DNA of 64,000 nt from Nocardia sp. NBC_01327 (GCF_035958815.1 NZ_CP108384.1:1-64000), one strand, 5' to 3'. Shown: positions 34,844 through 43,450, counted from the first letter of the stretch. Notes: generated from the letters alone by a model not told the origin. Translations and numbers: made by a program.

Positions 34844-35764
34844 ATGGCGACGGTTTTGACCGATGACTTGCACGGGGTACTGAAATCTCTTCTCGGCTTG
34901 TACGGCGCCGGTGCACCGGGCCCAGTGCGGTCGGTGACGGTGAACGCACTCGTTCCCGATCCGGGCGACATCTCCGGGCCGCCGACGGTCTACCACGCGG
35001 GAGCGTGGGGCCTGCAACTGTCTTCCGCGAATGCGCAGGAAGGCAAGGACATTCTCGTACGGCAAGCGGTCGGAGCATCCGGCGGCAATATCGCCGACGG
35101 CCGTAACCTTCTCCATCATCAAATCTCAGATTTGCAGTCGAGGCTTCAAGCGATAGCCGGAATAGGCGACACCCGGTTCAGCGGTCCGGCTCTACTCGAC
35201 GCGGTGCAATCCACGATCGCCAAGGCCACTCAGCAGGTCGACCACGATTCGACCGCGGCTCGCCGGCTCGCCGAACAGATCATGCCTCCGCCGCCGCACG
35301 CGATCACCAACTGGGCCGATTCACCGCGGCGACGGCGCCCACGACTGCGGCCACGTCGCCGAACACGGGCGCCCCGCGACGGCACGGCTGGCACCCATGC
35401 GGTTCATGCGGCGAGTGCTTGGCTGGGAACCCGCTACGTATGCGGCGGTGGCGGCGCCGGTGGACCCACCGGCGGCGGATTCGACTGCTCCGGGTTGACC
35501 CAGTACGCCATCGCGCAGGCATCGCAGGGCCACGTGATCCTGCCTAGGTCCACCTACGAGCAGATCCACAGCGGTGCACGGATTCCGGCGCAGGACGCCC
35601 GGCCGGGTGACCTGGTGTTTCCCGCGAGCTCCTTCGGTGCGCGCGGTCCCAACCATGTGCAGTTGGCGGCCGGCAAGGGCATGGTTATCGAGGCGCCCCA
35701 TACCGGTTCCACTGTGAAGTGGTCTCGAATGCCGAACAACGCCGTCGTCGTACGCGTGCTGTAG
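34844..35764 (+). CDS. NlpC/P60 endopeptidase of the ESX neighbourhood
   Basis: The 306-residue protein has a helical N-terminal part without signal peptide, a very basic linker (RRRRPRLRPRRRTRAPR) and a C-terminal NlpC/P60 domain with Cys215 in FDCSG, His271 in PNHVQLAAG and His286 in EAPHTG. In mycobacterial ESX-2 the protein encoded next to eccB2 (Rv3896c) is of the same size and type, which is one reason for the ESX-2 comparison. Lack of a signal peptide suggests export by the ESX machine. It would cut peptidoglycan stems to make room for the secretion apparatus. ATG 34844 follows AAGGTGGG. Confidence 0.8.
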   Translation: MATVLTDDLHGVLKSLLGLYGAGAPGPVRSVTVNALVPDPGDISGPPTVYHAGAWGLQLSSANAQEGKDILVRQAVGASGGNIADGRNLLHHQISDLQSRLQAIAGIGDTRFSGPALLDAVQSTIAKATQQVDHDSTAARRLAEQIMPPPPHAITNWADSPRRRRPRLRPRRRTRAPRDGTAGTHAVHAASAWLGTRYVCGGGGAGGPTGGGFDCSGLTQYAIAQASQGHVILPRSTYEQIHSGARIPAQDARPGDLVFPASSFGARGPNHVQLAAGKGMVIEAPHTGSTVKWSRMPNNAVVVRVL

Positions 35765-35788
35765 TCCGAGCAGCACGCGGAGGCGGAC

Positions 35789-37570
35789 ATGGCCATCGAA
35801 CTGCCACACGACGTTGCGCTGTTCCTCAACTTCGCCGGTGTGCCGTATCCGGACATCAACGAGGACCAGGTGCGTGTCCTCGCCAAGCATGTAGGAACTT
35901 TCGCCAATAGCGTGCAAGGGACGCACAATAGCGCCACCGGTGCGATCAAGGCTATGAATTCGGTGTACTCCGGATACTCGTACGAGCAGCTGGTCGCGGC
36001 GTGGGGGCAGATGAGCGCGACCCATATGGCCGAGCTCGACCAGGCGTGCAAGGTGGTCGCCGTCGCACTCAACGTCGCCGCCGACGTGATCGTCGCGACA
36101 AAGATCGTGGTCCTGGCGGAATTGGCAGGTCTCGCAGTCGGATACGCGAGCGCGATGGCGGCAACGATTGTCACCGAAGGACTTTCGGCCGCCATCGCAC
36201 AGGCACTGGCCGCGGCGGCGCGGAAGTTGGTCGAGATGATGGAGCAATACCTGGTGTCCTACATCCTCAGCGAGGTGCTCGATAAGGCGATCGCCCCTCT
36301 CGAACACGCCGTCGAGCGAATGCTCGAGCCCGTGATCCACCGCGCGGCGGTCGATCTGCTCGGCCTGCCGCCCCCTAGTAGTTCCTCGACGCTGCCGCTG
36401 TACATCGAGCCCGCCGAAGTCCTCCGCTATGCCAACGAACTGGACAAGTACGCCGATCAGATGGTGCAGCATGCGGCCGACTTCGCCTCGAACGTCGCCA
36501 ATCTGGACTTCACGACCCCCACCGGGCCACCGGTCGAGAACCCGGCGGCTTCACCACAAAATATCCCTTTGCCGGTAGGTTCGAATCCGGGATCGCCGCA
36601 CCTCAGCGATTCCGGCACCGGCGCACCGCCCCGGCCGGCGGCGGCCCCATCACGGGCAAATGACGGAATGCACTCTTCGCCGCAGCCCAGCCGGGCGTCT
36701 CTCGGGGTGACACCCAATGCGTCGAGAATCGGATCGGAAGCTACTCCGGCGCAACCGAATACAATAAATAGACCCAGGCTCTGGCAGCATGCTCCTGCCC
36801 CGCATGCGGCCGAAGTACACCCGCACGCCTCTCATCCGGCAGCGGTGGCCTCAGCTCCCGCCAGCACGCACGCACACAATCCGAACACCGGCGCGGCGCC
36901 CTCGCGGGCCTCCGAGAACGCCAGTTCGACCACCGCCGATCATCCTGACGGACCCAGGTCAGCCATCCCGCCACAGACGTCGGACAGACCCAGCAATCTC
37001 GTGGCACCCAGTCCTTTGCCGGCGTCCCCGGCGTCGGAGCATCCTGCAGCGCACACTCCCGACCCCACCACAACACCGCAGCGCGAGTCGATTTCGGCTC
37101 CGCAGTACGCCGCCACCGATACCGCGCCCGCCGTTACCCCGGCGCCGAGCGAGGATGCCAACTCCACCGTGCCGCAGCCGAATTCCGCTGCCTCCCCGAT
37201 GGCGTCCCCCGGCGCGATGCCAACAACACCATGGCGGGCCGCGCAGGCCCGTCGCGCGAGCCCATGGCGGAAGCCGAAGCCCGCTGCCGCCCGCCCACAG
37301 CCCGCTGCCATCACCCAGGACGACGAAACCCGCGATATCGAGACACCATGGTCGAATCAAGAACGGCCACCTGTCGTCGTGGCGAGCGTCTTCGCACCCG
37401 ATGCGGTGGGACCTGCACCCGTCACCCAGGATGCCCGCGCCACTCGAATAGCCAGTCCAGCCGAATCGAACGAGCACGACCGCGATTCTGCGGTGCGCGC
37501 TCCCACAACGGCGCCGCGACCGCGCGTCACCCCGCCGCCCGGAAGACAGCCTGGCGGGCGCGGTTCATAG
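35789..37570 (+). CDS. CpnT-like WXG100-type N-terminal domain protein lacking a toxin domain
   Basis: Residues 1-210 match the N-terminal domain of CpnT-type polymorphic toxins: an opening of the form IELPHDVALFLNFAGVPYPD-NED, a helical bundle, a long hydrophobic stretch (about 90-130) and a second helical part. In those proteins a linker leads to a C-terminal toxin such as an NADase. Here the remaining 380 residues are Pro/Ala/Ser/Thr-rich and end in RVTPPPGRQPGGRGS with no folded domain. It may be a truncated toxin, a toxin-less secretor or a structural channel protein. The minus-strand gene at 37565 overlaps its end by six bases. Confidence 0.7.
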   Translation: MAIELPHDVALFLNFAGVPYPDINEDQVRVLAKHVGTFANSVQGTHNSATGAIKAMNSVYSGYSYEQLVAAWGQMSATHMAELDQACKVVAVALNVAADVIVATKIVVLAELAGLAVGYASAMAATIVTEGLSAAIAQALAAAARKLVEMMEQYLVSYILSEVLDKAIAPLEHAVERMLEPVIHRAAVDLLGLPPPSSSSTLPLYIEPAEVLRYANELDKYADQMVQHAADFASNVANLDFTTPTGPPVENPAASPQNIPLPVGSNPGSPHLSDSGTGAPPRPAAAPSRANDGMHSSPQPSRASLGVTPNASRIGSEATPAQPNTINRPRLWQHAPAPHAAEVHPHASHPAAVASAPASTHAHNPNTGAAPSRASENASSTTADHPDGPRSAIPPQTSDRPSNLVAPSPLPASPASEHPAAHTPDPTTTPQRESISAPQYAATDTAPAVTPAPSEDANSTVPQPNSAASPMASPGAMPTTPWRAAQARRASPWRKPKPAAARPQPAAITQDDETRDIETPWSNQERPPVVVASVFAPDAVGPAPVTQDARATRIASPAESNEHDRDSAVRAPTTAPRPRVTPPPGRQPGGRGS

Positions 37571-37852
37571 CCCTGCGCCGCTGAGGCTTTCGTCGACGAT
37601 TCGGCAATAGGTCATCTGGAACGGACGCAGCAACGCCCGCATAAACGCCGGCCCCTCGCTCGAGGTGACCAGCGGCTCCCACGCCGGAGTTTCGATGCCG
37701 GCGCGATACCAGTGCACCGCCAACGGGCACCGGCTGCCGTCGAACAGGATCAGCTCGACGGTCTCCTGCTCGGTGAGGCGAAATTCGGCCACTCGCTTCC
37801 ATTCGGAAAGGCCGAGCTCGTATACTGCAACAAGATTCGGGGTACTGGCCAT
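37565..37852 (-). CDS. Small conserved-looking protein next to the CpnT-like gene
   Basis: The 95-residue protein is acidic and beta-rich (AEFRLTEQETVELILFDGSRCP, then HWYRAGIETPAWEPLVTS and a final helix RALLRPFQMTYCRIV). I do not recognise it. Convergent to the CpnT-like gene with a six-base overlap of the ends, it might be an immunity or regulatory protein, but such genes usually follow on the same strand. A good type 1 palindrome lies 60 bases upstream of its ATG, so it probably belongs to the ESX regulon. Confidence 0.55.
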   Translation of the reverse strand: MASTPNLVAVYELGLSEWKRVAEFRLTEQETVELILFDGSRCPLAVHWYRAGIETPAWEPLVTSSEGPAFMRALLRPFQMTYCRIVDESLSGAGL

Positions 37853-38200
37853 GGATTCCTCACTCTCCCTTGGCCATTTGATCCCGCACACGCTGCCACT
37901 GCCATGATGACTTCCCCATGCTGGGAAGCCCGCCGCACGAGTGTGAGCAATCACGTGGCGCGAACTGTGCCGAGGATGGCAGCTTTTGGTACCCGAAAGC
38001 CGATGAGCACGGTCTTAGAGTCGATGCACGCTTCCCGTCGGGGGGGATGGATGCGCCCCAACGCCACCCAACCAGCGGCGTACTCAGATCAACCGGCTCG
38101 GAGATTCGATGACGCATAAAAGCTCGCCCCGTTATCGGCCAGGGTTCATCCCGAGTCGATTGCCCCACTCCCGCGGTGCCCGGAAGAACACGCGGCAGCC
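37853..38200. other. 348-base divergent intergenic region
   Basis: It separates the minus-strand 95-residue gene from the plus-strand threonyl-tRNA editing-domain gene. It contains a perfect type 1 palindrome (37912-37927). No frame within it has coding character that I trust; the short frames on both strands have arginine/serine-rich shadow composition. Confidence 0.5.
37912..37927. promoter_or_regulatory. Palindromic operator candidate, type 1 (TTCCC-CATGCT-GGGAA)
   Basis: The repeat extends one base further on each side (CTTCCC...GGGAAG). It lies 60 bases upstream of the minus-strand ATG at 37852. It is 273 bases from the plus-strand gene, so the small minus-strand gene is the likely target. 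Confidence 0.65.
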
Positions 38201-38749
38201 ATGCTGATCAACAGCAACCTTTGCCGCACTTTCGAATACGTCGTGTCCAAGCCGACACCGTGCGCCGTCGGCTTCTCGTCCGCCGTGATCGGCCAGGTGA
38301 ATCGCTTCTCCGATTGCCTGGCGGTATCGATCATCTTCGAGCCCGGCGATCTCCCCCTCGGGACCGCGGCAGTGAAGATCATCCGGCGAATGGCCGCCCG
38401 CACCGGCGCCACGTCCATCGTCCTGGACGCGCATCTCCGGCCGCCGACATCAAGCGAACGCGCCTGCCGGAGCGTAGATCTGCTGACAGAGCTCGCCGAT
38501 GCCCTCGATCTGCTGGCGGAGCTGGCCGACCGCCTGACACAAAGCGGCGAGCATGTCCAACTGGTCCCGTTCGGCTGGCACACCACGTTGCGGGCCGATG
38601 TACTCGAGGGCAACCCCGGGCAATCCGACGTCCACCTCTATGCCGGCGGTCCTTCGGCAGGCGGAAACGTGGTCGCCAAACTGGATACCCCTGCGGCCCA
38701 GCGGTTCCGCCGTATCCCGGCCCTTGCCGACACCCGAACCAGCGCATAA
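38201..38749 (+). CDS. Free-standing threonyl-tRNA synthetase editing domain protein
   Basis: The 182-residue protein matches the archaeal-type ThrRS editing domain (a D-aminoacyl-tRNA deacylase-like fold): a first strand, a middle IIFEPGDLPLGTAAVKIIRR, the conserved LDAHLRPP (PyAHL-like) and VQLVPFGWHTTL (PFGW motif). The family removes serine mischarged on tRNA-Thr. No synthetase catalytic domain is attached. As bacteria use a different ThrRS editing domain, a free-standing protein of this type is notable. It may proofread in trans or have another deacylase role. A strong hairpin follows it, so it is a single-gene unit. Confidence 0.7.
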   Translation: MLINSNLCRTFEYVVSKPTPCAVGFSSAVIGQVNRFSDCLAVSIIFEPGDLPLGTAAVKIIRRMAARTGATSIVLDAHLRPPTSSERACRSVDLLTELADALDLLAELADRLTQSGEHVQLVPFGWHTTLRADVLEGNPGQSDVHLYAGGPSAGGNVVAKLDTPAAQRFRRIPALADTRTSA

Positions 38750-38811
38750 CCGCCCGACCGGCGAGCCCCGTCCGGCGATACCGCCGACCGTCGCTGCCGC
38801 AATGATCACGG

Positions 38812-38845
38812 AGACGGCCGGTGGTGTCCGAACCACCGGCCGTCT
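38812..38845 (+). terminator. Strong terminator hairpin
   Basis: AGACGGCCGGTGGT and ACCACCGGCCGTCT form a 14-bp perfect stem around a 6-base loop, 62 bases after the stop of the editing-domain gene. A short TC-rich stretch follows rather than a full U-tract, which is common in high-GC actinomycetes. It is the strongest hairpin I noticed in the window. Confidence 0.75.
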
Positions 38846-38981
38846 TCGGGTCAGGCCGTCGCCCTGGGGGAGGAGTCGACGAACCAGTTCCCTGGGAGCG
38901 GCTGGGTGGTCGCGATCGCGGACGACCAGCCGCCAGAATCGAAACTGCTTGATGAGGGGTTAAGCAACTACGATTCTTTGT

Positions 38982-38997
38982 ACCGCCATGTAACGGC
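38982..38997. promoter_or_regulatory. Palindromic operator candidate, type 2 (ACCGCCA-TG-TAACGGC)
   Basis: On the minus strand it reads GCCGTTA-CA-TGGCGGT, sharing its left half with the copy at 145. It lies 44 bases before a type 1 palindrome (39041) and ahead of no intact plus-strand gene; the nearest coding sequence is a broken minus-strand gene. The remainder of the 38750-39117 gap shows no gene beyond the terminator and these two sites. Confidence 0.5.
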
Positions 38998-39040
38998 ACA
39001 TCAAATGGTGGCATAGTTTTCGCTGTCCGACAGGCAGACG

Positions 39041-39056
39041 TTCCCATCGGCGGGAA
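39041..39056. promoter_or_regulatory. Palindromic operator candidate, type 1 (TTCCC-ATCGGC-GGGAA)
   Basis: Identical over 16 bases to the site at 29042, and followed like the eccA site by GTTCG. No intact gene starts within 500 bases downstream on the plus strand, so it looks like an orphan regulatory region left after loss of a gene, next to the broken gene at 39118-39457. Confidence 0.6.
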
Positions 39057-39117
39057 GTTCGGCAGCTCGGGGCATGTGCGTCCGATTCCTGTTGGCCTGG
39101 TGTCCCCGAACGAGGAT

Positions 39118-39457
39118 TCAAGAACACCTGCTGTGGCTCGTCGATCGACCAACCAGCGCGGTCCGGTTGAGCACGGCCCACTCCTTATTCGACCAGGCGT
39201 CGGATCCGTCGATGGCGTCCCAGCCGCGCAGGGCACCGCATTGACCGATGTCGGCCAACGCCGACCCATCTTGTCGTACAGTTGCCTGAACTCGACCGAC
39301 TCGGGACCTCTTGCGCCACATTGGTGCGAAGACCACCGGTGACGTTAGTCATCCATCCTGCCCCCGCCTGTATGAGGTTGTCTGCGGCGCCGACCAACTC
39401 CTCGCCCGCACTCGCCAATGCTTTCGCGATGGCGGCCCCATCACCAGGAACACTCAC
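39118..39457 (-). pseudogene. Frame-disrupted small gene, possibly WXG100/ESX-type
   Basis: The minus strand starts at 39457 with a helical, Ala-rich segment (AKALASAGEELVGAADNLIQ), as in WXG100-like proteins. Around 39270-39310 the coding signal moves to another frame, which continues as SALADIGQCGALRGWDAIDG and stops at 39118. No single frame spans both parts, and an intermediate frame (VEFRQLYDKMG) looks coding in between. This pattern suggests one or two frameshifts in a former gene of about 110 codons. A sequencing error cannot be excluded. Confidence 0.5.
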
Positions 39458-39479
39458 CTACACACCGCCGGGTTCGCGG

Positions 39480-39923
39480 TCAGCAATTCTGCTGGATGGT
39501 CAGCTTTCGCAAAAGCCTTGACCGGCCGGTGAATTCGAAGGTCAGCGTGGTGTCATCACGCTGCTCCAAGAAAGAGACGGTGCCCTCCGGGCGGATGCGC
39601 GGATCGATCCTGATGAGATCGCGCGCGAAGGTGAAATCCTTCTCCAGATCGGACTGGTAGAGGCGCGCCCCGGCACGGGGGGTCAGGATCAGCGCCGGCG
39701 ACGGCCCTCGATGCTCGGTCAGTGGAAGACGAAGCGAGACAATGGAAAACGGGCCGTCGGCTGGGCAGCCCTGTAGTTCGCGGACCTCGGGCGTTGCGCA
39801 CTCGACGTCGAGGAGTTCGACCGCGCATGCTGCGGCGACGGACTCGGGGGTGAGTTGCCCGGCGGTCGCCGAGATCGCGGAAGTTATGGCGTGCACGCGA
39901 TTGATGTGCAGAGGGATGGCCAT
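39480..39923 (-). CDS. Conserved-looking protein divergent to eccA, unknown
   Basis: The 147-residue protein has no signal peptide or membrane segment. It has a helical N-terminus (HINRVHAITSAISATAGQLT), two Cys-containing segments and a beta-rich second half (GPFSIVSLRLPLTEH, then TVSFLEQRDDTTLTFEFTG). I recognise no family. It shares the divergent promoter region with eccA and thus the palindrome at 40032, which suggests it is co-regulated with the secretion system. Confidence 0.5.
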   Translation of the reverse strand: MAIPLHINRVHAITSAISATAGQLTPESVAAACAVELLDVECATPEVRELQGCPADGPFSIVSLRLPLTEHRGPSPALILTPRAGARLYQSDLEKDFTFARDLIRIDPRIRPEGTVSFLEQRDDTTLTFEFTGRSRLLRKLTIQQNC

Positions 39924-40031
39924 GTCTCTGCCCTTTCACAGCCGGGGAGAAAGGGCGGTGGCCCGTACTGGGCTATGCCCACGGAAGCCGTTCAACCATG
40001 GCATTCGGTGCCGAACAGGCAGTTCCGGATA

Positions 40032-40047
40032 TCCCCATCAGTGGGAA
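40032..40047. promoter_or_regulatory. Palindromic operator candidate, type 1 (TCCCC-ATCAGT-GGGAA), eccA promoter
   Basis: It matches the consensus with one mismatch in the left arm. A -10-like TACCCT lies at 40069-40074, which would put the transcription start near 40081 and the palindrome centre about 41 bases upstream. The site lies between eccA and the divergent gene at 39480-39923. Confidence 0.6.
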
Positions 40048-40109
40048 GTTCGCTGTCCGCCTCGTGTCTACCCTTCGTGCAGACGGGATCGGCGGAAGGG
40101 AAGACCGAG

Positions 40110-41870
40110 TTGTCAGCGGCCGAGGACGCGTTCTATACGGGAGTTCAGAATCTCGGATTGGTTGCCGGGGGCGTGCGCAATGAGCAGCACGCGCTGGCGG
40201 CCTTCCGGGCGGCGACCGGTCTCGATCCGGATATGTGCGATGCCTGGCTCGGGCGGGCCATGGCGGGCGAGATCTCCGAAGAGGTCATCTATGGGGCCTA
40301 CCGATCGGTGCACAATCTCTATCGGGATCAGCAGTGGGCGGGTCTGCCCGACCGGGCGCTGTGGTGTCAGGTCGAGATCGGCATGTATGGGCTGCGGGTG
40401 GCCATGGCCGACCGCGATCAGATAGCCCTCGCGCAGGTCTGCCAATACGCCGAAGGGGCGGAATGGCAAGAGGCCGAGGCGATCCTGGATCAGGTGCCGC
40501 GCGACGACGTCGCCGACTTCATCCGGCTGTCGCTGTACTTCCGTACCCGGCGCTGGCCCGATGTGATCGAATTCCGCATTACCAAACCGGCTATCGAGGA
40601 CGGGCTGCTCGATATCGCCGCCGAACTCATGACCGCACAGGCTCTGGCGCATATGGGCCGGTTCGGTGAGGCTCTGCCCCGGGCGCAACGCATTGTCGAG
40701 GACAGCGCCTCGGGCAATCTCTCCTACCTCTGGGCGGACGCGCACTTCCTCCTGGGAATGGTCTTGCGCCACAACGGCGATCATGAAGCCGCTGATCGAA
40801 TCCTCAAGGGGCTGCAGGGTTCCGCGCTGTGGCCGCAGCACCAGGATTGGCAGCGGGCCGTCGCAGACAAGACCTACCGCTTCGAAATCTCGACCAGCGA
40901 CGTCATCGCGACCCGCACCAACCGCTGGGATCCCCGAACCGGCGACGACCCGACCGAAAGAGCGCGCTCGGCTGCGCGCTCCGAACGCGAATCCCTGCTC
41001 ACCGAAGCCTCCGATCTCCTGCAGGCACAGATCGGCATGGACTCGGTGAAAGAGCAGGTGAATCGGCTGAAATCCGGTGTGCTGATGGACCAGGTGCGCG
41101 CCGATCGTGGCCTCGCCGTGGACTCCAGGTCCCATCATCTGATCTTCTCCGGCCCACCCGGCACCGGCAAGACCACCATCGCCCGGGTCATCGCCAAAAT
41201 CTTCGCCGGGCTGGGCGTCGTCGAGAACTCCGACGTCGTGGAGGTCTCCCGCAATGACATGGTCGGCACCCACCTGGGCCACACCGCCCCCAAGACCAAC
41301 GCGCTGATCGATTCGGCGCTGGGCGGAGTGCTGTTCATCGACGAGGCCTACACCCTTGTCCAAGAGGGCCTTTCGGGCGGCGACGCTTTCGGCAAGGAGG
41401 CAGTCGACACCCTGCTGGCGCGTATGGAGAACGACCGCGACAAGCTGGTGGTGATCATCGCCGGATACGAGGACCAGATCGACCGCTTCCTCGCCTCCAA
41501 TGACGGGCTGGCTTCCCGCTTCACCAAGCGCGTCCGCTTCGCCAGCTACGATGCCGACGAACTCGTCCGCATCGCCGATCATGTGGCGAACAAAAAAGAT
41601 TCGATACTCTCCCGCGACGCCCGCCAAGCCCTGCACGACCGCTGCGAGCGACTCTCCACGCAGACTCGCAATGGGCGACGGTTGATCGACCTGGCCGGCA
41701 ACGGACGATTCGTGCGCAATGCCGTGGAAGCCGCCGAAGCCGAACGCGACTATCGCTTCACCCGCGAGCTCACCGACATCGCCACCATGACCAATGAAGA
41801 CCTCATGACCATCACCGAGGCCGACATCATCACCGCCCTGGAGGGTTTGGCGCCGGCCGCCGCAGGCTGA
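40110..41870 (+). CDS. eccA: ESX AAA+ ATPase EccA
   Basis: The 586-residue protein has a TPR-like N-terminal half (LSAAEDAFYTGVQNLGLV, typical of EccA starts) and a C-terminal CbbX-type AAA+ domain with Walker A GPPGTGKTT at about residue 348 and Walker B LFIDEAYTL at about 408. EccA is cytosolic and is thought to release PE/PPE substrates from their EspG chaperone. TTG 40110 has GGAAGGGAAG upstream and gives the normal family length; the longer frame from 39855 runs through the promoter. It leads the core operon and is followed by eccB after 26 bases. Confidence 0.92.
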   Translation: MSAAEDAFYTGVQNLGLVAGGVRNEQHALAAFRAATGLDPDMCDAWLGRAMAGEISEEVIYGAYRSVHNLYRDQQWAGLPDRALWCQVEIGMYGLRVAMADRDQIALAQVCQYAEGAEWQEAEAILDQVPRDDVADFIRLSLYFRTRRWPDVIEFRITKPAIEDGLLDIAAELMTAQALAHMGRFGEALPRAQRIVEDSASGNLSYLWADAHFLLGMVLRHNGDHEAADRILKGLQGSALWPQHQDWQRAVADKTYRFEISTSDVIATRTNRWDPRTGDDPTERARSAARSERESLLTEASDLLQAQIGMDSVKEQVNRLKSGVLMDQVRADRGLAVDSRSHHLIFSGPPGTGKTTIARVIAKIFAGLGVVENSDVVEVSRNDMVGTHLGHTAPKTNALIDSALGGVLFIDEAYTLVQEGLSGGDAFGKEAVDTLLARMENDRDKLVVIIAGYEDQIDRFLASNDGLASRFTKRVRFASYDADELVRIADHVANKKDSILSRDARQALHDRCERLSTQTRNGRRLIDLAGNGRFVRNAVEAAEAERDYRFTRELTDIATMTNEDLMTITEADIITALEGLAPAAAG

Positions 41871-41896
41871 CGGCGCGAGGGAAGGAACACACAACG

Positions 41897-43450
41897 GTGG
41901 CGCGCTTCCGCGTGGTGACCAAACACCAGATCTCCGGCTGGCGATTTCTGTTCCGGCGCATCGAACATGCGCTGGTCCGGCGCGACGCCTCGATGATCGA
42001 CGATCCACAGCGCGGTCGCACGACCGCGCTGTCGGTCGGTATTGCCCTGGCGTGTGTGGTCATCGCGGGATCGGCGGTCATGGCGTTCTTCAAGCCCGCC
42101 AAACCGGTGGGCGATGCACACATTGTCGCGGAGCGAGGCTCCGGTGCGCTCTTCGTCCATGTCGGCGGCCGCCTGTACCCGGCCCTCAACCTCACCTCCG
42201 CGCGCCTCATTGTCGGCGCACCGGAGAATCCGGTGCAGGTATCCCAGGACGAGCTGGCCAAATACCCGCGCGGCCCACTCGTGGGCATTGCGGGCGCACC
42301 CGGCAGCATCGCCGATACCGGCGGCAGGAACTCCGATTGGACTGTGTGCGACAGCATTACGACGAGCGCGGCAGCGCCGGTCGACCAGACCACCGGGCTG
42401 CCGACCACCAGCCGGTCCCCGATCCGCACCGTCGTACTCGGAAGCACCCTGACTCTCGGCAGCGAGACCATCGGCCCGCTACCGGACGGTCAGGCTCGGC
42501 TGCTTCGCAACGGCGGGATCACCTGGCTGGTGTATGCGAACCAAGACCGCGGAATTGTCCGCGCGGCAATCAATCTCGCTGATTCTGCCGTCGTACTGGC
42601 GCTCGGAATCGACGCGACCACACCGGTGATGCCCGTCTCGCAGGGATTGCTGGACTCCCTCCCGGAAGCGCCGCCGCTGCGCGTTCCGGACGTGCCTGGC
42701 GCGGGGCAGACCACGACGCTCAGTTCGGGACTGACCGTCCCGGTCGGCTCGGTACTCACGATATCGACCGTCGACCACGGTGCGGGGTACTACCTGGTCT
42801 CCGAATCGGGCGTCGTGCAGATCAGTGCCGTCCTGGCGGCAATGATCCGCAATGCCGATTCACACGGTGCGATGACCACCACCGCCGTCGGCCCCGATGT
42901 CATCGCCACCAATCTGCGTCCCGGCGGCTGGCCCGGCACAACCAGTTACCCCCCGACCGCAGTACACATCGTGGATCCCGAACGGTACGGCGTCACCTGC
43001 TACCACTGGTCCCGCAACCCCGCCGATCCGAACGCGGTCACCCAGCTCCTGGTGGGCAGGCAACTTCCACTCGCTACCGAAGAGCTCACCCGCACAGTCC
43101 CTTTGGTCACCGCGTTCGGCTCACACGGCGCTACCGCGGACGCGGCCTATCTCCCTCGTGACACCGGGCGCTATGTCCGCGTCACCGGAATGGACCCGGC
43201 CTCACCGCTGCGCGAGGCGCTGTACTGGATCTCCGACAGTGGGGTGCGATACGGCATCGCCGCCCAGCCGGAGTCCAGCGGCGACACCACTTTGACGGCG
43301 CTCGCATTGCGCAACCCGCTCCCTGCCCCCTGGAACATTGTGGCGCTGTTCGCCGTCGGCCCGACCCTGTCGCAGCAGGACGCGCGGATCCAGCACGACG
43401 GCATCAGCCCCGACCGCAACGCCGCACCTCTGCCTGGAGGACAACCGTGA
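41897..43450 (+). CDS. eccB: ESX membrane protein EccB
   Basis: The 517-residue protein begins with the EccB-typical cytoplasmic segment containing TKHQISGWRFLFRRIEHALVRRD. One membrane helix follows at about residues 43-65 (LSVGIALACVVIAGSAVMAFF), and then a large extracytoplasmic domain (GGRLYPALNLTSARLI). EccB is part of the inner-membrane core complex with EccC, EccD and EccE. The repeat domains outside the membrane end in a Pro-rich tail. GTG 41897 has GGAAGGA upstream; its stop overlaps the eccC start (GTGA). Confidence 0.93.
   Translation: MARFRVVTKHQISGWRFLFRRIEHALVRRDASMIDDPQRGRTTALSVGIALACVVIAGSAVMAFFKPAKPVGDAHIVAERGSGALFVHVGGRLYPALNLTSARLIVGAPENPVQVSQDELAKYPRGPLVGIAGAPGSIADTGGRNSDWTVCDSITTSAAAPVDQTTGLPTTSRSPIRTVVLGSTLTLGSETIGPLPDGQARLLRNGGITWLVYANQDRGIVRAAINLADSAVVLALGIDATTPVMPVSQGLLDSLPEAPPLRVPDVPGAGQTTTLSSGLTVPVGSVLTISTVDHGAGYYLVSESGVVQISAVLAAMIRNADSHGAMTTTAVGPDVIATNLRPGGWPGTTSYPPTAVHIVDPERYGVTCYHWSRNPADPNAVTQLLVGRQLPLATEELTRTVPLVTAFGSHGATADAAYLPRDTGRYVRVTGMDPASPLREALYWISDSGVRYGIAAQPESSGDTTLTALALRNPLPAPWNIVALFAVGPTLSQQDARIQHDGISPDRNAAPLPGGQP

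Noticed and set aside
38379..39269. 296-residue minus-strand frame
   Set aside because: It spans the editing-domain gene, the terminator and both operators, and is rich in Arg/Pro/Thr with no fold.
40113..42008. 631-residue open frame on the minus strand opposite eccA
   Set aside because: It mirrors a well-supported eccA frame, and its composition (Asp/Gly/Val/Arg-rich with no domain) is that of an antisense shadow in high-GC DNA.
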